From positions 41,236 through 91,413 of the forward strand of contig BRYA01000181.1 in assembly GCA_030267965.1 (NCBI GenBank): 50,178 bases of DNA. The letters are read 5' to 3'. The translations under genes and the position numbers were made by a program. Below the pieces are notes generated by a model. It ran no database searches. It worked only from the letters and a program-made list of their open reading frames with translations, and was not told the origin of the DNA. Below, in pieces: positions 24,801-34,419 of this stretch (position 1 is the first letter of the stretch; each line of letters opens with the position of its first letter). Source of the DNA: Triparma columacea. Lineage: Eukaryota > Sar > Bolidophyceae > Parmales > Triparmaceae.

Positions 24801-25830
24801 CCTAAAAATCCTCAAGGTCACCCGTGTCTTTAAGATGACCCGCCACTTCTCCGGAACCATGGTCCTGAACGACACGTTCAAGAGATCCATGTCAAAGCTC
24901 TACGTACCCTTCTTCATGCTCACTGTGATGACGACGGTTTTCGCGCTGCTGTTTTACGTGTTGGAAGGCGGTACCAATTGCTTCATCGGCGAGGAATGCA
25001 AGGTGGATTTTCCCGAGGAGATCGACGGCAGCACAGACGTTGGTAGGAGGGTCCTCGTCGGCTGGGACGGCAATGAGAGCATGTTCCCCGACGCCATGCA
25101 CTCCATGTTCTTCGTGCTCGTTACCATCACATCGGTGGGATACGGGGACATGTACCCGGTCACGATGTCCGGAAAGGCGATCTCCGTCATACTGATGATG
25201 TTTGGGACGCTCTACTTGAGTATGCCCCTTACCATTGTTGGAGGTCAGTTCATTAGCAGCTACAAGAGCATGGTGGAAACGGACAGGCTCTTCGACAAGG
25301 CTCTAGCAACCGTCGAGGCTAAGATGGCCGACGGCGACGGCAAGTCCGAGAAAACCAGGGGCGTCGAGGAGATCCAAAAGAAGTTCAAGAACTTCAAGAT
25401 TCAAATGCCCCCCCTGATGGTGGCCACCCTTGAGATCTACGGGGACGCCCGGCTCGGGGTGAAAGAGTGCTTCGAGTTGCTCGACAAGGCCCTGACCCGT
25501 GCTACCAACAAGATCGTCGGCAACGAGGCGGGCAGGGAGCGCCGTGGGGGCTGGGCTATGGGGATGTCTACTGTCAGCTCCGTGTCCTCTTTCGACGGGG
25601 ACGGGGAGGGCGAGGTGGACAACCTGAACGCAGAGGAAGTACTATATAAGGTATGCAGGGAGATCGCGGAAGCCATGGACGCCATATCGAGGGCACACCT
25701 GAGGATGGCGCCGGTGATGAGGTACTGCGACAAGTTGCTAATCACCGAGGAGAGGGGGGAGGGGGTGGGGGATGCAGAGGCTCCAACGTCCTCCGACGGA
25801 AAGACGGGGACGAAAGAAGCCCCGAAATAG
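21826..25830 (+). CDS. Twin-repeat voltage-gated potassium channel (2 x 6TM)
   Basis: Two exons, 21826-22700 and 22818-25830 (117-bp phase-2 intron), 1295 aa. The protein carries two complete Kv-type units in one chain. Unit 1 has S1 near residue 127, an S4 (AKAARSLRIFKLSRQF) and the filter TMTTVGYGD at about 341-348. Unit 2 follows a linker of about 400 residues containing a Ser/Arg/Gly-rich stretch; its S4 is LKILKVTRVFKMTRHF and its filter TITSVGYGD at about 1062-1069. Both filters are canonical K+ signatures. The S1-S2 loop of unit 2 is long and Cys-rich with possible N-glycosylation sites. Two such chains would make a four-fold pore, as in two-domain channels. Each unit has a cytosolic helical region after its pore. 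It lies next to the cyclic-nucleotide phosphatase fusion and near the Cav channel. Confidence 0.93.
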
Positions 25831-25965
25831 GTTTATAGGGCTGATTGTGTTTGTATAATATAGCTTGACGGAGAAACAATTGCTCATGAATAATCTCAAA
25901 TTATACTATCTTTCTTTTAGTGTGTGGCGGTGGCGTGTGTGGCGGTGGCGTGCCTTTCCCGCTTT

Positions 25966-27720
25966 TCACAGCCCTCTCGTCCCGTTCCCTAGTATCCCCC
26001 TCCCCCCATTCCCGTCTAGTCTCCTCTCCATCCCCCCCTCATCAATCCCTCCGTAGCACCCTTGCATCCACCTCGTGATCCCGTCCTCCCATTCCTCCTC
26101 CTCCCCCTCCAGCACCTCAAACGGCATCCGTCCGTGAGCCATAACCCTGTTGTTGAATACCAGGCAGTCCCCCTCCCCCAGCCTCCCCTTCCAAGTCCCC
26201 TCGTCAAGTACGTCCTTGAATGCTTTCTTAGCCCTCTCGAATTCCTCGTAGTCCACCCCCTCGTATCTAACGTTAACCCCCTCAAACATAGGCGCCCACC
26301 TAACGGTGATAACCTCCCCCGTGATACCGTGGGTCCTAATGACAACATCCTCGTAGACCATGTCGGCACCCCTATCCCCACCTACACCTCTTTGTTTACA
26401 CCAAGTCTGCGGCACTTTTGTAAGCGCCTCAAACGCCTCTCTATCCCTATCCCTAATTACCTCAGCTGCCTTAAAGAGGTCACCTAACGTGGACTCACCA
26501 CCCCATACGCTCCTATTCGATCTAGCGCACTGGAGGAGCTGGTACCCGGGGGGGGATTCGTAGTAACATAAATCCTGATGTAGCGGTAACCCCTCCCCCG
26601 TGTACGCCACATTATGCGCGTTGCTTCTAGAGTACACGTTGAACAGCGGACCGTATAGTGTAGAGTGTGAGGGTGGGGAGGAGGTTAGGGCGTATTGGAG
26701 GTGGAGTGTAGGGGGACAGGATGGGGTGGGGGGGTGAGGGAGGTGGGGGGGGAGGGGGGTACTGTCGGAATAGAGGGAGGAGGGGGGGGGGGAGGGACAA
26801 CCTGTTACGATGCAGGCGTAGTGGGAGGATATGTAAGAACGGAGGAGGGGGGGGGAGGAGAGGGCAGCTGAGTAGGGGATGCTAGGAACGACGGGGGGGG
26901 GATTGCGGGCAGTGGGGGAGGCAGAGGTGGAGGAGGAGAGACAAGAGGTATCCAGATTCCTAATGTGACCGTAGCCGTGACCGCCCTCACCCCACCACCT
27001 GGCGACGAACGTAAGGTCGTAGACGTGGACTTTACCCCCAGCCTCAAAGTCTACGAGTCGAACAAAGTCACCAGACTCCTCCTCGCCAGGTTCTCCCTCG
27101 CCCCCAAACCCCGTTATCCGGCCTATGGAAACGTGGGCGACCTCAGGGTCGTTGTAAAGTACGTGGTTCGCAGTGAAGGTTCCCTCCTCTGTGTGTTTGG
27201 GTTTAGGGGTGGTGGGGTGGATGGTGTAGTCGTCAACCATCTTGCTGTACACTACCCTGTCAGCGCCTTGGGGGGCCGGGGAAGCTGAGGAGGGAGGGAG
27301 GGTGGAGGAACGCTGCTTGGAGAGAGGGAGGGTGGAGGAACGCTGCTTGGAGAGAGGGTCGTAGAGGGAGGGAGAGTTTGAACGGAGCAGGCTGAGAGGG
27401 ACAGAGTTTATTGGGGGGGGGAATTGGAGGATTACTTCACCAGATGAGGAGGGATGGGAGGAGGGATGGGAGGAGGGATGGGGGGAAGGGACCTCGTGGA
27501 GGGAGGGAGAAGACGAGGAGGGAGAAATTGAGGAAGGAGATGATGGAAGCTGCTCAGTGAGGGTAGACTTGAAGCGCAGGGATTGGGCAGGTAAGGAAGG
27601 GAGAGATGAAGGGAGAGATGAAGGAGATGGAGGAAGAGATGAAGGGAGTGATGGAGGGAGAGATGAAAGGAGAGATAAAGGACTCAACGAACGTCGAGAT
27701 TGTATCAGAAGGCGGAGCAT
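25966..27720 (-). CDS. BBOX1: Gamma-butyrobetaine hydroxylase-like 2-oxoglutarate/Fe(II) dioxygenase
   Basis: A single 584-codon frame with ATG at 27720. The N-terminus MLRLLIQSRRSLSPLSLL is basic and amphipathic, compatible with a mitochondrial presequence. A DUF971/GBBH N-terminal domain follows (YTIHPTTPKP...HVYDLTFVARWW). The TauD/TfdA-type catalytic domain has the iron triad H381-x-D383 (PLHQDLCYY) and H529 (NNRVMAHGRMPF), plus RWAPMFEG and GDCLVFNNR. Family members hydroxylate gamma-butyrobetaine or trimethyllysine in carnitine synthesis; which substrate applies here cannot be decided. Ser/Pro-rich insertions lengthen it beyond the usual 380-420 aa, and two lie inside the conserved region. 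An intron there cannot be excluded, although the frame stays open. Confidence 0.85.
   Translation of the reverse strand: MLRLLIQSRRSLSPLSLLSSLPPSLPSSLPPSPSSLPSSLPSLPAQSLRFKSTLTEQLPSSPSSISPSSSSPSLHEVPSPHPSSHPSSHPSSSGEVILQFPPPINSVPLSLLRSNSPSLYDPLSKQRSSTLPLSKQRSSTLPPSSASPAPQGADRVVYSKMVDDYTIHPTTPKPKHTEEGTFTANHVLYNDPEVAHVSIGRITGFGGEGEPGEEESGDFVRLVDFEAGGKVHVYDLTFVARWWGEGGHGYGHIRNLDTSCLSSSTSASPTARNPPPVVPSIPYSAALSSPPLLRSYISSHYACIVTGCPSPPPSSLYSDSTPLPPHLPHPPTPSCPPTLHLQYALTSSPPSHSTLYGPLFNVYSRSNAHNVAYTGEGLPLHQDLCYYESPPGYQLLQCARSNRSVWGGESTLGDLFKAAEVIRDRDREAFEALTKVPQTWCKQRGVGGDRGADMVYEDVVIRTHGITGEVITVRWAPMFEGVNVRYEGVDYEEFERAKKAFKDVLDEGTWKGRLGEGDCLVFNNRVMAHGRMPFEVLEGEEEEWEDGITRWMQGCYGGIDEGGMERRLDGNGGRGILGNGTRGL
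27301..27360. repeat. 30-bp direct tandem duplication inside the dioxygenase gene
   Basis: Two copies of a 30-bp unit (27301-27330 and 27331-27360) differ only at the last bases. In the encoded protein they repeat S-S-T-L-P-L/P-S-K-Q-R in the disordered N-terminal region, without changing frame. It looks like recent replication slippage. Confidence 0.9.
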
Positions 27721-28202
27721 GGTATGGTGAAAGTTTGGACGAGGAGATTATGAGAAGATTATGAGGAGAAAAATGGAGAAATACGACGTATGATGGATGT
27801 ACAGTTGTATGAATTTCGTTTCTGTAAGTATATCTCTCAAGATGGGTTGATATTGCCCGTAAATGAATAGAGGCGGGAATTAGAGAGAAGTTGCAGAGGA
27901 GTTGATGATGGGGCACTTTTGAGAAATAAACAAATAGCGCTTTTTGAGGTCTCAGCGTAATATCCGACAATCACCAAATATTGATTATTGTATCGAGCAA
28001 GAGTGATTTGCGAAATATGCCAATTTCAGGCAATTATTCAGTTTCTCCACAATGTGGAGGGATTTCAAGGGATCCGAAGGGGAGTCCTCATTTTAGAATA
28101 GCTCTAAAATAGCTCAGGGAGCAGCATGAGCATGTCGCTTCTGAAAAGAGCTAAAGACTATGACACTTTTCTTGCCTACATTGTTCAACATTGATTTTAG
28201 AG
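27721..28202. other. Intergenic region upstream of dioxygenase and downstream of BspA copy 1
   Basis: 482 bp of A/T-rich sequence holding the dioxygenase promoter and the 3' flank of the first BspA-type gene. The last bases before the stop, with the ACTTTAGAGTTACAG-like stretch, match the 3' flanks of the other two cassette copies at about 37110-37140 and 38555-38585. No other gene was seen. Confidence 0.5.
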
Positions 28203-29036
28203 TTACAGAAATTCCAGAATAACTCTCCACATAACCTTAGGGAGCATCTTGCGTACCGCGGTTACCCCAAGTGTTTGCGCTTCACCTCCTTCAAGGCGCT
28301 TCCTCTTTTTTTGGTCCGTAAAGAGTGTCTTGAGGCAGGACAGAACGGTGACGCGTGCATGTATGCGGTGCCACCTAGAATGGAGGAGGTCCTCGACAGT
28401 CGGCATATTTTGATCTGCAGCGGCAGAGATTAGGGCGGTGCAGTCCGAGAAGCAGTCCTCACGGATGGAAACAGCAGGAGATAGACTGAGTTTCGTCAGG
28501 ACGGAGCATTCCCTGAAGGCGTCATTGCCAATCGTAGTCACTGAGTCCGGGATCGTGATGGCCGTGATGGAGGAGCATCCCAAGAAGGCGTGATTGTCAA
28601 TCGTCGTCACTCCATCTGGGATGGCGATGGCCGTGAGGGAGGAGCATCCCCAGAAGGCGCATTCGCCAATAGTCGTCACTCCGTCTGGGATTGTGATGGC
28701 TGCGAGGGAGGAGCATCCCCTGAAGGTGGATCTTTCAATCATCGTCACTCCGTCTGGGATTGTGATGGCTGCGAGGGAGGAGCATCCGCAGAAGGCGCCA
28801 ATGCCGATCATCGTCACTGAGTCCGGGATGGTTATGGCTGCGAGGGAGGAGCATCCCCAGAAGGCGTTATAGCCAATCGTCGTCACTGAGTCCAGGATGG
28901 TGATGGCTGCGAGGGAGGAGCAACCCGCGAAGACGTAATTGTCAATCCTCGTCACTCCCTTTGCAAAAGTCACCTCCGTGAGTTCATCATCGTCAAAGAA
29001 TCTCTCTTTGCCAGAGTACACTGCTGAGCTGGGCAT
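28203..29036 (-). CDS. BspA-type (LRR_5) leucine-rich repeat protein, cassette copy 1
   Basis: A 277-aa intronless gene, ATG at 29034-29036. After a short start (MPSSAVYSGKERF) come about eight 23-residue units of the BspA/TpLRR consensus C-S-S-L-x-A-I-T-I-P-D-x-V-T-x-I-G-x-x-A-F. The C-terminal region of about 95 residues is not LRR and ends LPKVMWRVILEFL. It has no signal peptide or membrane segment, unlike many surface BspA proteins, so it is probably intracellular. It is the shortest of the three near-identical cassette copies. The function of this family in algae is unknown; LRR_5 arrays usually bind proteins. Confidence 0.9.
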   Translation of the reverse strand: MPSSAVYSGKERFFDDDELTEVTFAKGVTRIDNYVFAGCSSLAAITILDSVTTIGYNAFWGCSSLAAITIPDSVTMIGIGAFCGCSSLAAITIPDGVTMIERSTFRGCSSLAAITIPDGVTTIGECAFWGCSSLTAIAIPDGVTTIDNHAFLGCSSITAITIPDSVTTIGNDAFRECSVLTKLSLSPAVSIREDCFSDCTALISAAADQNMPTVEDLLHSRWHRIHARVTVLSCLKTLFTDQKKRKRLEGGEAQTLGVTAVRKMLPKVMWRVILEFL

Positions 29037-29059
29037 CTCGGGGAGGATGAAAAGTGGTA

Positions 29060-29290
29060 GTACTGATAGCGCTTGAGTTAGGGTATGGCGTGAATGTTTA
29101 GATGGAGAGAAGGAGATTGAAAGTTAGGTATTGGGCGATGTAGTTTTGTTGGGGACCAAATTTGAGCTAAAGCCTGTAAAGTGTTTGGATATGGTGTAGA
29201 TATTATTATCGTTGTTGGTATTGTGAAGAGTGTAGTCGGTTGTAAAAGTATCTAAAGCTTGTAATACAGCTGATTATACAGTTTTCTTGC
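29060..29290 (-). repeat. Duplicated 5' flank of BspA cassette, copy 1
   Basis: Upstream of the BspA gene a noncoding block of about 230 bp includes GCGTGAATGTTTAGATGGAG, GATTGAAAGTTAG, GGGGACCAAATTTGAGCTA and GTATTGTGAAGAG. The same order of blocks recurs at about 38210-38425 and 40065-40290. The duplicated unit therefore includes the promoter as well as the gene. Confidence 0.85.
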
Positions 29291-29793
29291 CAAAATATCT
29301 GAGTGGAGTTTTTGGCAAAAGAAAATCTTATCGAAATATAGGTAAGGCAGGACAAAAATATCAATAATAACACTTGTTAAGGCTTTAACCAGTTGTTATT
29401 CGTCCTATCGTTGATTTTAGTCTCCTATTCACGTCAAGGAACCAAGTTATTTCCCCTTCAATCGAGGTCCAGTATTCGTGGGTTTTTTCCCCGTCTTATT
29501 ACCGTCTTATAGACGAGATAATACTACTTTCGGCCATACTTCCGATACTGTTAGTATCATATTGGGGTTGCTATCGGGCAGAGAACCGCCATTGACGCCG
29601 CAAAGACGCATCCTTGAGGATCTCACCATGGTACTCCCTTGTTCTTCGTCAATCACACCACACTAACCCTCCTGATCCTGTCAATAATGTAGGAATTCGC
29701 AGATAATCAGTAGCAAATAGTTTGGGCTTTCAACTGTTACCGAAAAGACAAGTGAAAAGATCCTCTCAACCCCGGGACTCTCCCCTTCCCAAA
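29291..29793. other. Intergenic region before the divergent BspA gene
   Basis: About 500 bp beyond the repeated flank, with no supported gene. A 62-codon frame at 29478-29666 has no family features. The 3' half must contain the promoter of the plus-strand BspA gene, whose flank does not resemble those of the three cassette copies. Confidence 0.4.
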
Positions 29794-30942
29794 ATGCCCT
29801 TCTCAGCAGTATACTATGGCACATCCATCCCCCCCAACACCTTCAGAGACAATAGTGAACTCACAGAAGTGACTCTTGTAGAGGGAGTGACGTCGATTGC
29901 CGATGAAGCCTTCAGGGGATGCTCCTCCCTCACGGCCATCACAATCCCAGATGGAGTGACGATAATTGGCAGTCGCGCCTTCATGGGATGCTCCTCCCTC
30001 ACGGTCATCACCATCCCTGACGGAGTGACAACGATTGGCGAATGGGCCTTCTCTCGATGCTCCTCCCTCACGGCCATCACCATCCCAGACGGAGTGACGA
30101 TAATTGGCGAGGGCGTCTTCGACGAATGCTCCTCCCTCACGGCCATCACAATCCCTGACGGAGTGACGAAGGTTGGTGAATATGCCTTCTGTGATTGCTC
30201 CTCCCTCACAGCCATCACCATCCCGGACGGAGTGACGTGGATTGGCATGCACGCCTTCAATGGATGCTCCTCCCTCACAGCCATCACAATCCCAGTTGGA
30301 GTGACAGAGATCGGTATTAACGCCTTCCAAGGATGCTCCTCCCTCACGGCCATCACCATCCCAGACGGAGTGATGATGATTGGCGAGGGCGCCTTCTCCG
30401 AATGCTCCTCCCTCACGGCCATCACAATCCCGGACGGAGTGACGACAATTGACGTTGGCGCCTTCTACGAATGCTCCTCCCTCACTGCCATCACCATCCC
30501 AGACGGAGTGAAGATAATTTGCGAGGGCGCCTTCGACGGATGCTCCTCCCTCACGGCCATCACCATCCCGGACTCAGTGAAGATAATTGGCCGTTCCGCC
30601 TTCAGTGATTGCTCCGCTCTGACGAAACTCATTCTATCTCCTACTGTTTCCATCGGTGAAAACTGCTTCTCAAACTGCACTGCCCTAATCACTGCCGCTG
30701 CTGACAAAAACATGCCGACTGTCTCGGACCTCCTCCATTATAGGTGGCACCGCAAAATCGCTGTGACGGAACGCGTCAACGCTCTTCTGTGCCTCAAGGG
30801 AACCTGGGATCACACGGAGAATCAGCCCAGTGGACAGGATAGTCGGAAGAGGAAACGAAAGGACGAAGCAAAGCTCAGGGTAACTGAGACACGCGAGAAG
30901 ATACCGAAAGTTTTGTGGAGAGTTATTCTCGAGTTCCTGTAA
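29794..30942 (+). CDS. BspA-type (LRR_5) leucine-rich repeat protein, divergent member
   Basis: A 382-aa intronless gene; the first ATG is at 29794 (MPFSAVYYGTSIPPNTF). It has about twelve 23-residue LRR_5 units of the form C-S-S-L-T-A-I-T-I-P-D-G-V, then the same type of C-terminal tail (NMPTVSDLLHYRWHR...LPKVLWRVILEFL). Its start, tail and flanks differ more from the other three copies than they do from one another, so it is an older paralogue on the opposite strand. No signal peptide or membrane segment is present. Confidence 0.9.
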   Translation: MPFSAVYYGTSIPPNTFRDNSELTEVTLVEGVTSIADEAFRGCSSLTAITIPDGVTIIGSRAFMGCSSLTVITIPDGVTTIGEWAFSRCSSLTAITIPDGVTIIGEGVFDECSSLTAITIPDGVTKVGEYAFCDCSSLTAITIPDGVTWIGMHAFNGCSSLTAITIPVGVTEIGINAFQGCSSLTAITIPDGVMMIGEGAFSECSSLTAITIPDGVTTIDVGAFYECSSLTAITIPDGVKIICEGAFDGCSSLTAITIPDSVKIIGRSAFSDCSALTKLILSPTVSIGENCFSNCTALITAAADKNMPTVSDLLHYRWHRKIAVTERVNALLCLKGTWDHTENQPSGQDSRKRKRKDEAKLRVTETREKIPKVLWRVILEFL

Positions 30943-31081
30943 AGAATCACCCTTTTTACAAGTATAGTCAGACATGAATTAAACAACAGGGTCATAATAA
31001 TAGATGATCATACGTTTAAACAATCAACTGTCAATTGTTTTACAGGGTTCGGACATTGATCTGGGGTGTTGGACTTGCTCA

Positions 31082-31480
31082 TTAGTGTCCACCACATATC
31101 AAATTATCTTCTATGATTTGTTCTTCTCTACAATCGAGGTATAATTGTCGATAATACCCCTGTGATCGCGTCATTCTAGCGTCTGGATTAACTTTGAAAT
31201 CTTTCACTAACAGCAAACGAAAATGATTCTCCATGGTCTTGTTTGAACCATTTTGTAAAACAAGCTGAAAGCTCTTGTTGACCATGCCACAGTTAAGCAC
31301 TATGGACTCCGCGTCTAAGTAGCAGCATATGTGCGATAATAGATCGAAGTTGTGCAAGACTTTCTCCATGATGATGGTCTTTGCATCCCTGTCGTTCTTT
31401 GAGACTATGGTGTCGCCTATTGTTTGCTGTTCTGAGATTTTGCTCTTGTCAAAGGCGAGATCGATAGAGGCCGCTGACAT
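31082..31480 (-). CDS. Small F-box-like protein
   Basis: A 132-aa single-exon frame, ATG at 31480. Residues about 43-72 (FDLLSHICCYLDAESIVLNC followed by GMVNKSFQLVL) fit the F-box pattern of a short helix, then L-D-x-x-S/I-x-x-x, then C/S-x-V-N-K-x-F. The rest has no recognisable substrate-binding repeat. F-box proteins link substrates to Skp1-cullin ubiquitin ligases. It lies 167 bp head-to-head from dihydroxyacetone kinase. The match is by eye and weak; it could be an unrelated small protein. Confidence 0.5.
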   Translation of the reverse strand: MSAASIDLAFDKSKISEQQTIGDTIVSKNDRDAKTIIMEKVLHNFDLLSHICCYLDAESIVLNCGMVNKSFQLVLQNGSNKTMENHFRLLLVKDFKVNPDARMTRSQGYYRQLYLDCREEQIIEDNLICGGH

Positions 31481-31647
31481 ATCTGATATTTCAAGGGTTG
31501 ACTCACACTTTTGGAAGACAGGGATACCTTCACAGGAGAGGAGGTGGAGGTTACGGAGGATGGGGCTGGTGGCGTCTCACACGTAGCGGATGTAGCACAC
31601 TTTGTTCCGAGAATTTATTTTATTTTTGCCTCACTTTTTTCCCAACA

Positions 31648-31991
31648 ATGAGCCCTCCAAATAGCTTCATTAATGCGCCAAATGAATGTGTTACAGATTC
31701 AATCAATGGCTTTGTGAGTAACTCAGCCAACACACACAATTTATGCCAAAATACGCACAAAATGGCCAAATAATTCCAACACCCGATTTCGGTATCTAAT
31801 CCATTTATTCCATTTATTCAATGATACGCGAACAAATACACAAACAAAAACGTATACAAGGATACTCAAGCCAAGACAGACACAGTCATATCATCAAATT
31901 GTTTGAAACACGTAAATAGAAACAAAATCACACAAGTACACAGACGTCAAGACACAAAATCGACTGAAACGACAATAATCACACGCTAATA

Positions 31992-32022
<31 letters not shown>

Positions 32023-34322
32023 CAACACTCACCACCTGTCACCACCACTCACCACCCACCACTCCAATCAATCACACGCTAATACTCACCAACATCACTC
32101 ACCACAACTCACCACCCACCACCCACCACTCCAACATCCAACCACAGCTTCTCCTAAACCCCAATCTCTCAACTCTCCCCCCTCCCTACAATCATATAAT
32201 CTACCTCCCCTCCCCCTCCTCCCCTCTCCGTGTTCCCATAATATCAGGTGGTGGTTCAGGTCACGAGCCTTCCCACCTCTCCTGGGTATCCCCCGGTATG
32301 TTAACCTCCTCAGTATGCGGTGGTACCTTCGCGTCACCCTCGGTAAACGAGATCCTCCAATCGATAAAAACGTCAAAACAACAAACCCCAAATCTCGATG
32401 GGGTAGTTATGGTTGTTAAAAACTACACTGGTGACCGTGTTAACTTCACCGCCGCATCCGAGATCGCCCGTCGTGACTTAGGCGTAATAACGGAGCTTGT
32501 CTTTGTAGCTGACGACGCGGCTGTTGAATTGGGGAGGGGTAAAACTGGACGTAGAGGTGTCGCTGGTACGGTTTTCGTGCACAAGGCTTGCGGTGCAGTT
32601 GCATGGTCAGGGGGTGGGGTGAATGACGTAGCTGAGGCAGGGAGGATTGTGGCTAACAGGATCGTTAGTATGGGGGTTAGCTTAACGGGATGCGAAGTAC
32701 CGGGGGGAGGGGGAGGGAGAGACGATATGGAGGGTGAGGTTATGTTCGGGATGGGCATACATGGGGAGACGGGGAAGGAGACCTGCAAGTTCGACGGTGA
32801 CATGACGTGCGGGAAGATAATGAGGAGGGTCGTTAAGGATTTGTGCGAATTCGGGTGGGACCCGGAGGGGAGGGGGGAGGAGGTACATATGAGGGAAGTT
32901 AAGGAGGGGGACGAGGTCGTCGTACTCGTTAACAACCTGGGGGGGACGAGCGTATTCGAGATGGGCATCGTTGTCAAGGACACACTCGAAGCCTTTGCGG
33001 AGAGAGGGGTAAAGGTCAGGAGGGTCTACCAGGGGAGGTAAGTCGAGAACAGGGAAATGAGATGGAGAGGTCTTGTTTTGTTGTTGACGTTCCGATGAAG
33101 AGAAAACCCACAATTGCAGTTCTTCTATGATGTGCGACGTGCATTTCGGAGACACGCGCAATGATTAAACGCCAGCAAACGTCAAATGGCTGCCAAACGA
33201 CCATACTGAGGAACAAACAACAACAAAAACAACAACAAGAACTGTGAAAAGGACGATAACAGCGACGCATTACACAGCCCTAATCCTCCACGCAACCCCC
33301 TCCCGCGACTCGCTTCGCTCGCCGCCAGCTACATGACGTCCTTCGACATGAAGGGGGTAAGCGTTACAGCCCTCGTCCTGGACGAGGAGGGGGACAGGAT
33401 AATGGGGTGGCTGGACGAGCCGACTGAGGCGGAGGAGTGGAAGAAGGGGACGGACTTTGGGAAGGAGGGAAAGGGGAACGTCAGGGTTGGGACGGTCGAG
33501 GAGGAGAAGGAGGAGAGGTGAGCTCGGCCAAAAAAAGTGGACAAGGAAAGCAAGGCGCTTCCCCTCGTAAATTTGACAAAAATCGGGATTATCAGTCTGC
33601 TAACGCAAACCCCTTTAATCTCCGTCGTCCCCCCAACAATCTCCGTCGTCCCCCCAACGAGCAGCAAGAAGGATGACGGAAAGGTCGAAGTGAACAAGTG
33701 GGGTGACGCCAGCCAGTCCATAATCGAGGGCTTCGTCTCAGTCCTGTCCGCCAAGATTAGGTCCATGGAGGACGAGCTCACGGCCTACGACAAGATCGTC
33801 GGGGACGGCGACTGCGGGATAACCATGGTCAGGGGCGTTGACGCCCTGACCAAGGGGGTTGAGGAGGGAACGGTCGAGACGAAGAAGGGAATCGGGAGGT
33901 TTGTTGGTGATGCGGCAGACGTTATCGGCGCTACCATGGGAGGCACCAGCGGCGGCCTCCTGCACATCCTAATGCTCTCCATGTCCACAGCCATCACCGG
34001 AACGGACGGTGAGATAGGCTGGTCCGAGGTTGCCTCAGCCTTCATTACCGGGGTCGCCAGGATGGACGAGGCCGGGGGCGCGGGGCGGAACGCTCGCACC
34101 ATGCTCGACGCCATCTACCCCGTGTGCGACCTCCTAGCCGACGGCTGCACCTCCTGGCCGGAGCTGGCGGGGGCGGCGGGGGAGGGGGCGGAGGGGACGA
34201 GGGAGATGAAAGCTCTGGCGGGGAGGAGCAACTACGTCGACGAGGAGAAGGTCAAGGGAACACCGGACCCGGGGGCGTGGGCGGTCAAAGGGGTCATGGA
34301 GGCATTGAGGGACTGGGAGTAA
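31648..34322 (+). CDS. DAK: Dihydroxyacetone kinase / triokinase (DAK1-DAK2)
   Basis: ATP-dependent kinase for dihydroxyacetone (and often glyceraldehyde), feeding triose phosphates into glycolysis. Four exons: 31648-31713, 32148-33037, 33329-33517 and 33665-34322; 600 aa, the usual length. The 66-nt first exon (MSPPNSFINAPNECVTDSIN, then GF) joins at phase 0 to LLLNPNLSTLPPPYN, restoring the family N-terminus. DAK1 contains ISGGGSGHEP with H61 and the substrate-binding histidine H227 in GMGIHGETG. The third exon restores QGSYMTSFDMKGVSV. DAK2 has the metal-binding DKIVGDGDCG and ATMGGTSGGL. The first intron (434 bp) carries CA and ACC/CTC-rich repeats. The last acceptor is a tandem GAGCAG, and both choices keep frame. 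The C-terminus TPDPGAWAVKGVMEAL matches the family end. Confidence 0.95.
31995..32135. repeat. CA microsatellite and CACC/ACTC-rich repeats in the kinase intron
   Basis: A run of about 13-14 CA dinucleotides spans about 31995-32022. It is followed by imperfect CACCACTCACCACC units. A 19-bp stretch ATCACACGCTAATACTCAC occurs twice, at about 31979 and 32071. All lie inside intron 1 of the kinase gene. Confidence 0.85.
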
Positions 34323-34419
34323 AGAAGAAGCGGGGCAATAGAGGAAAAGGGAAAGGGAGAAGGGAGGGAAAGGGATATCAGACACTATTTTCAAAAATAA
34401 AGTACAGGTCATTCACAGG

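Noticed and set aside
28590..28872. Open frames antisense to BspA repeats (repeating V-M-A-A-R-E-E-H or H-S-V-W-D-C-D-G)
   Set aside because: They are mirror images of the 69-bp LRR units; the sense strand has the LRR_5 consensus with start, tail and stop. The same applies at 29803-30425, 37364-38002 and 38966-40054.
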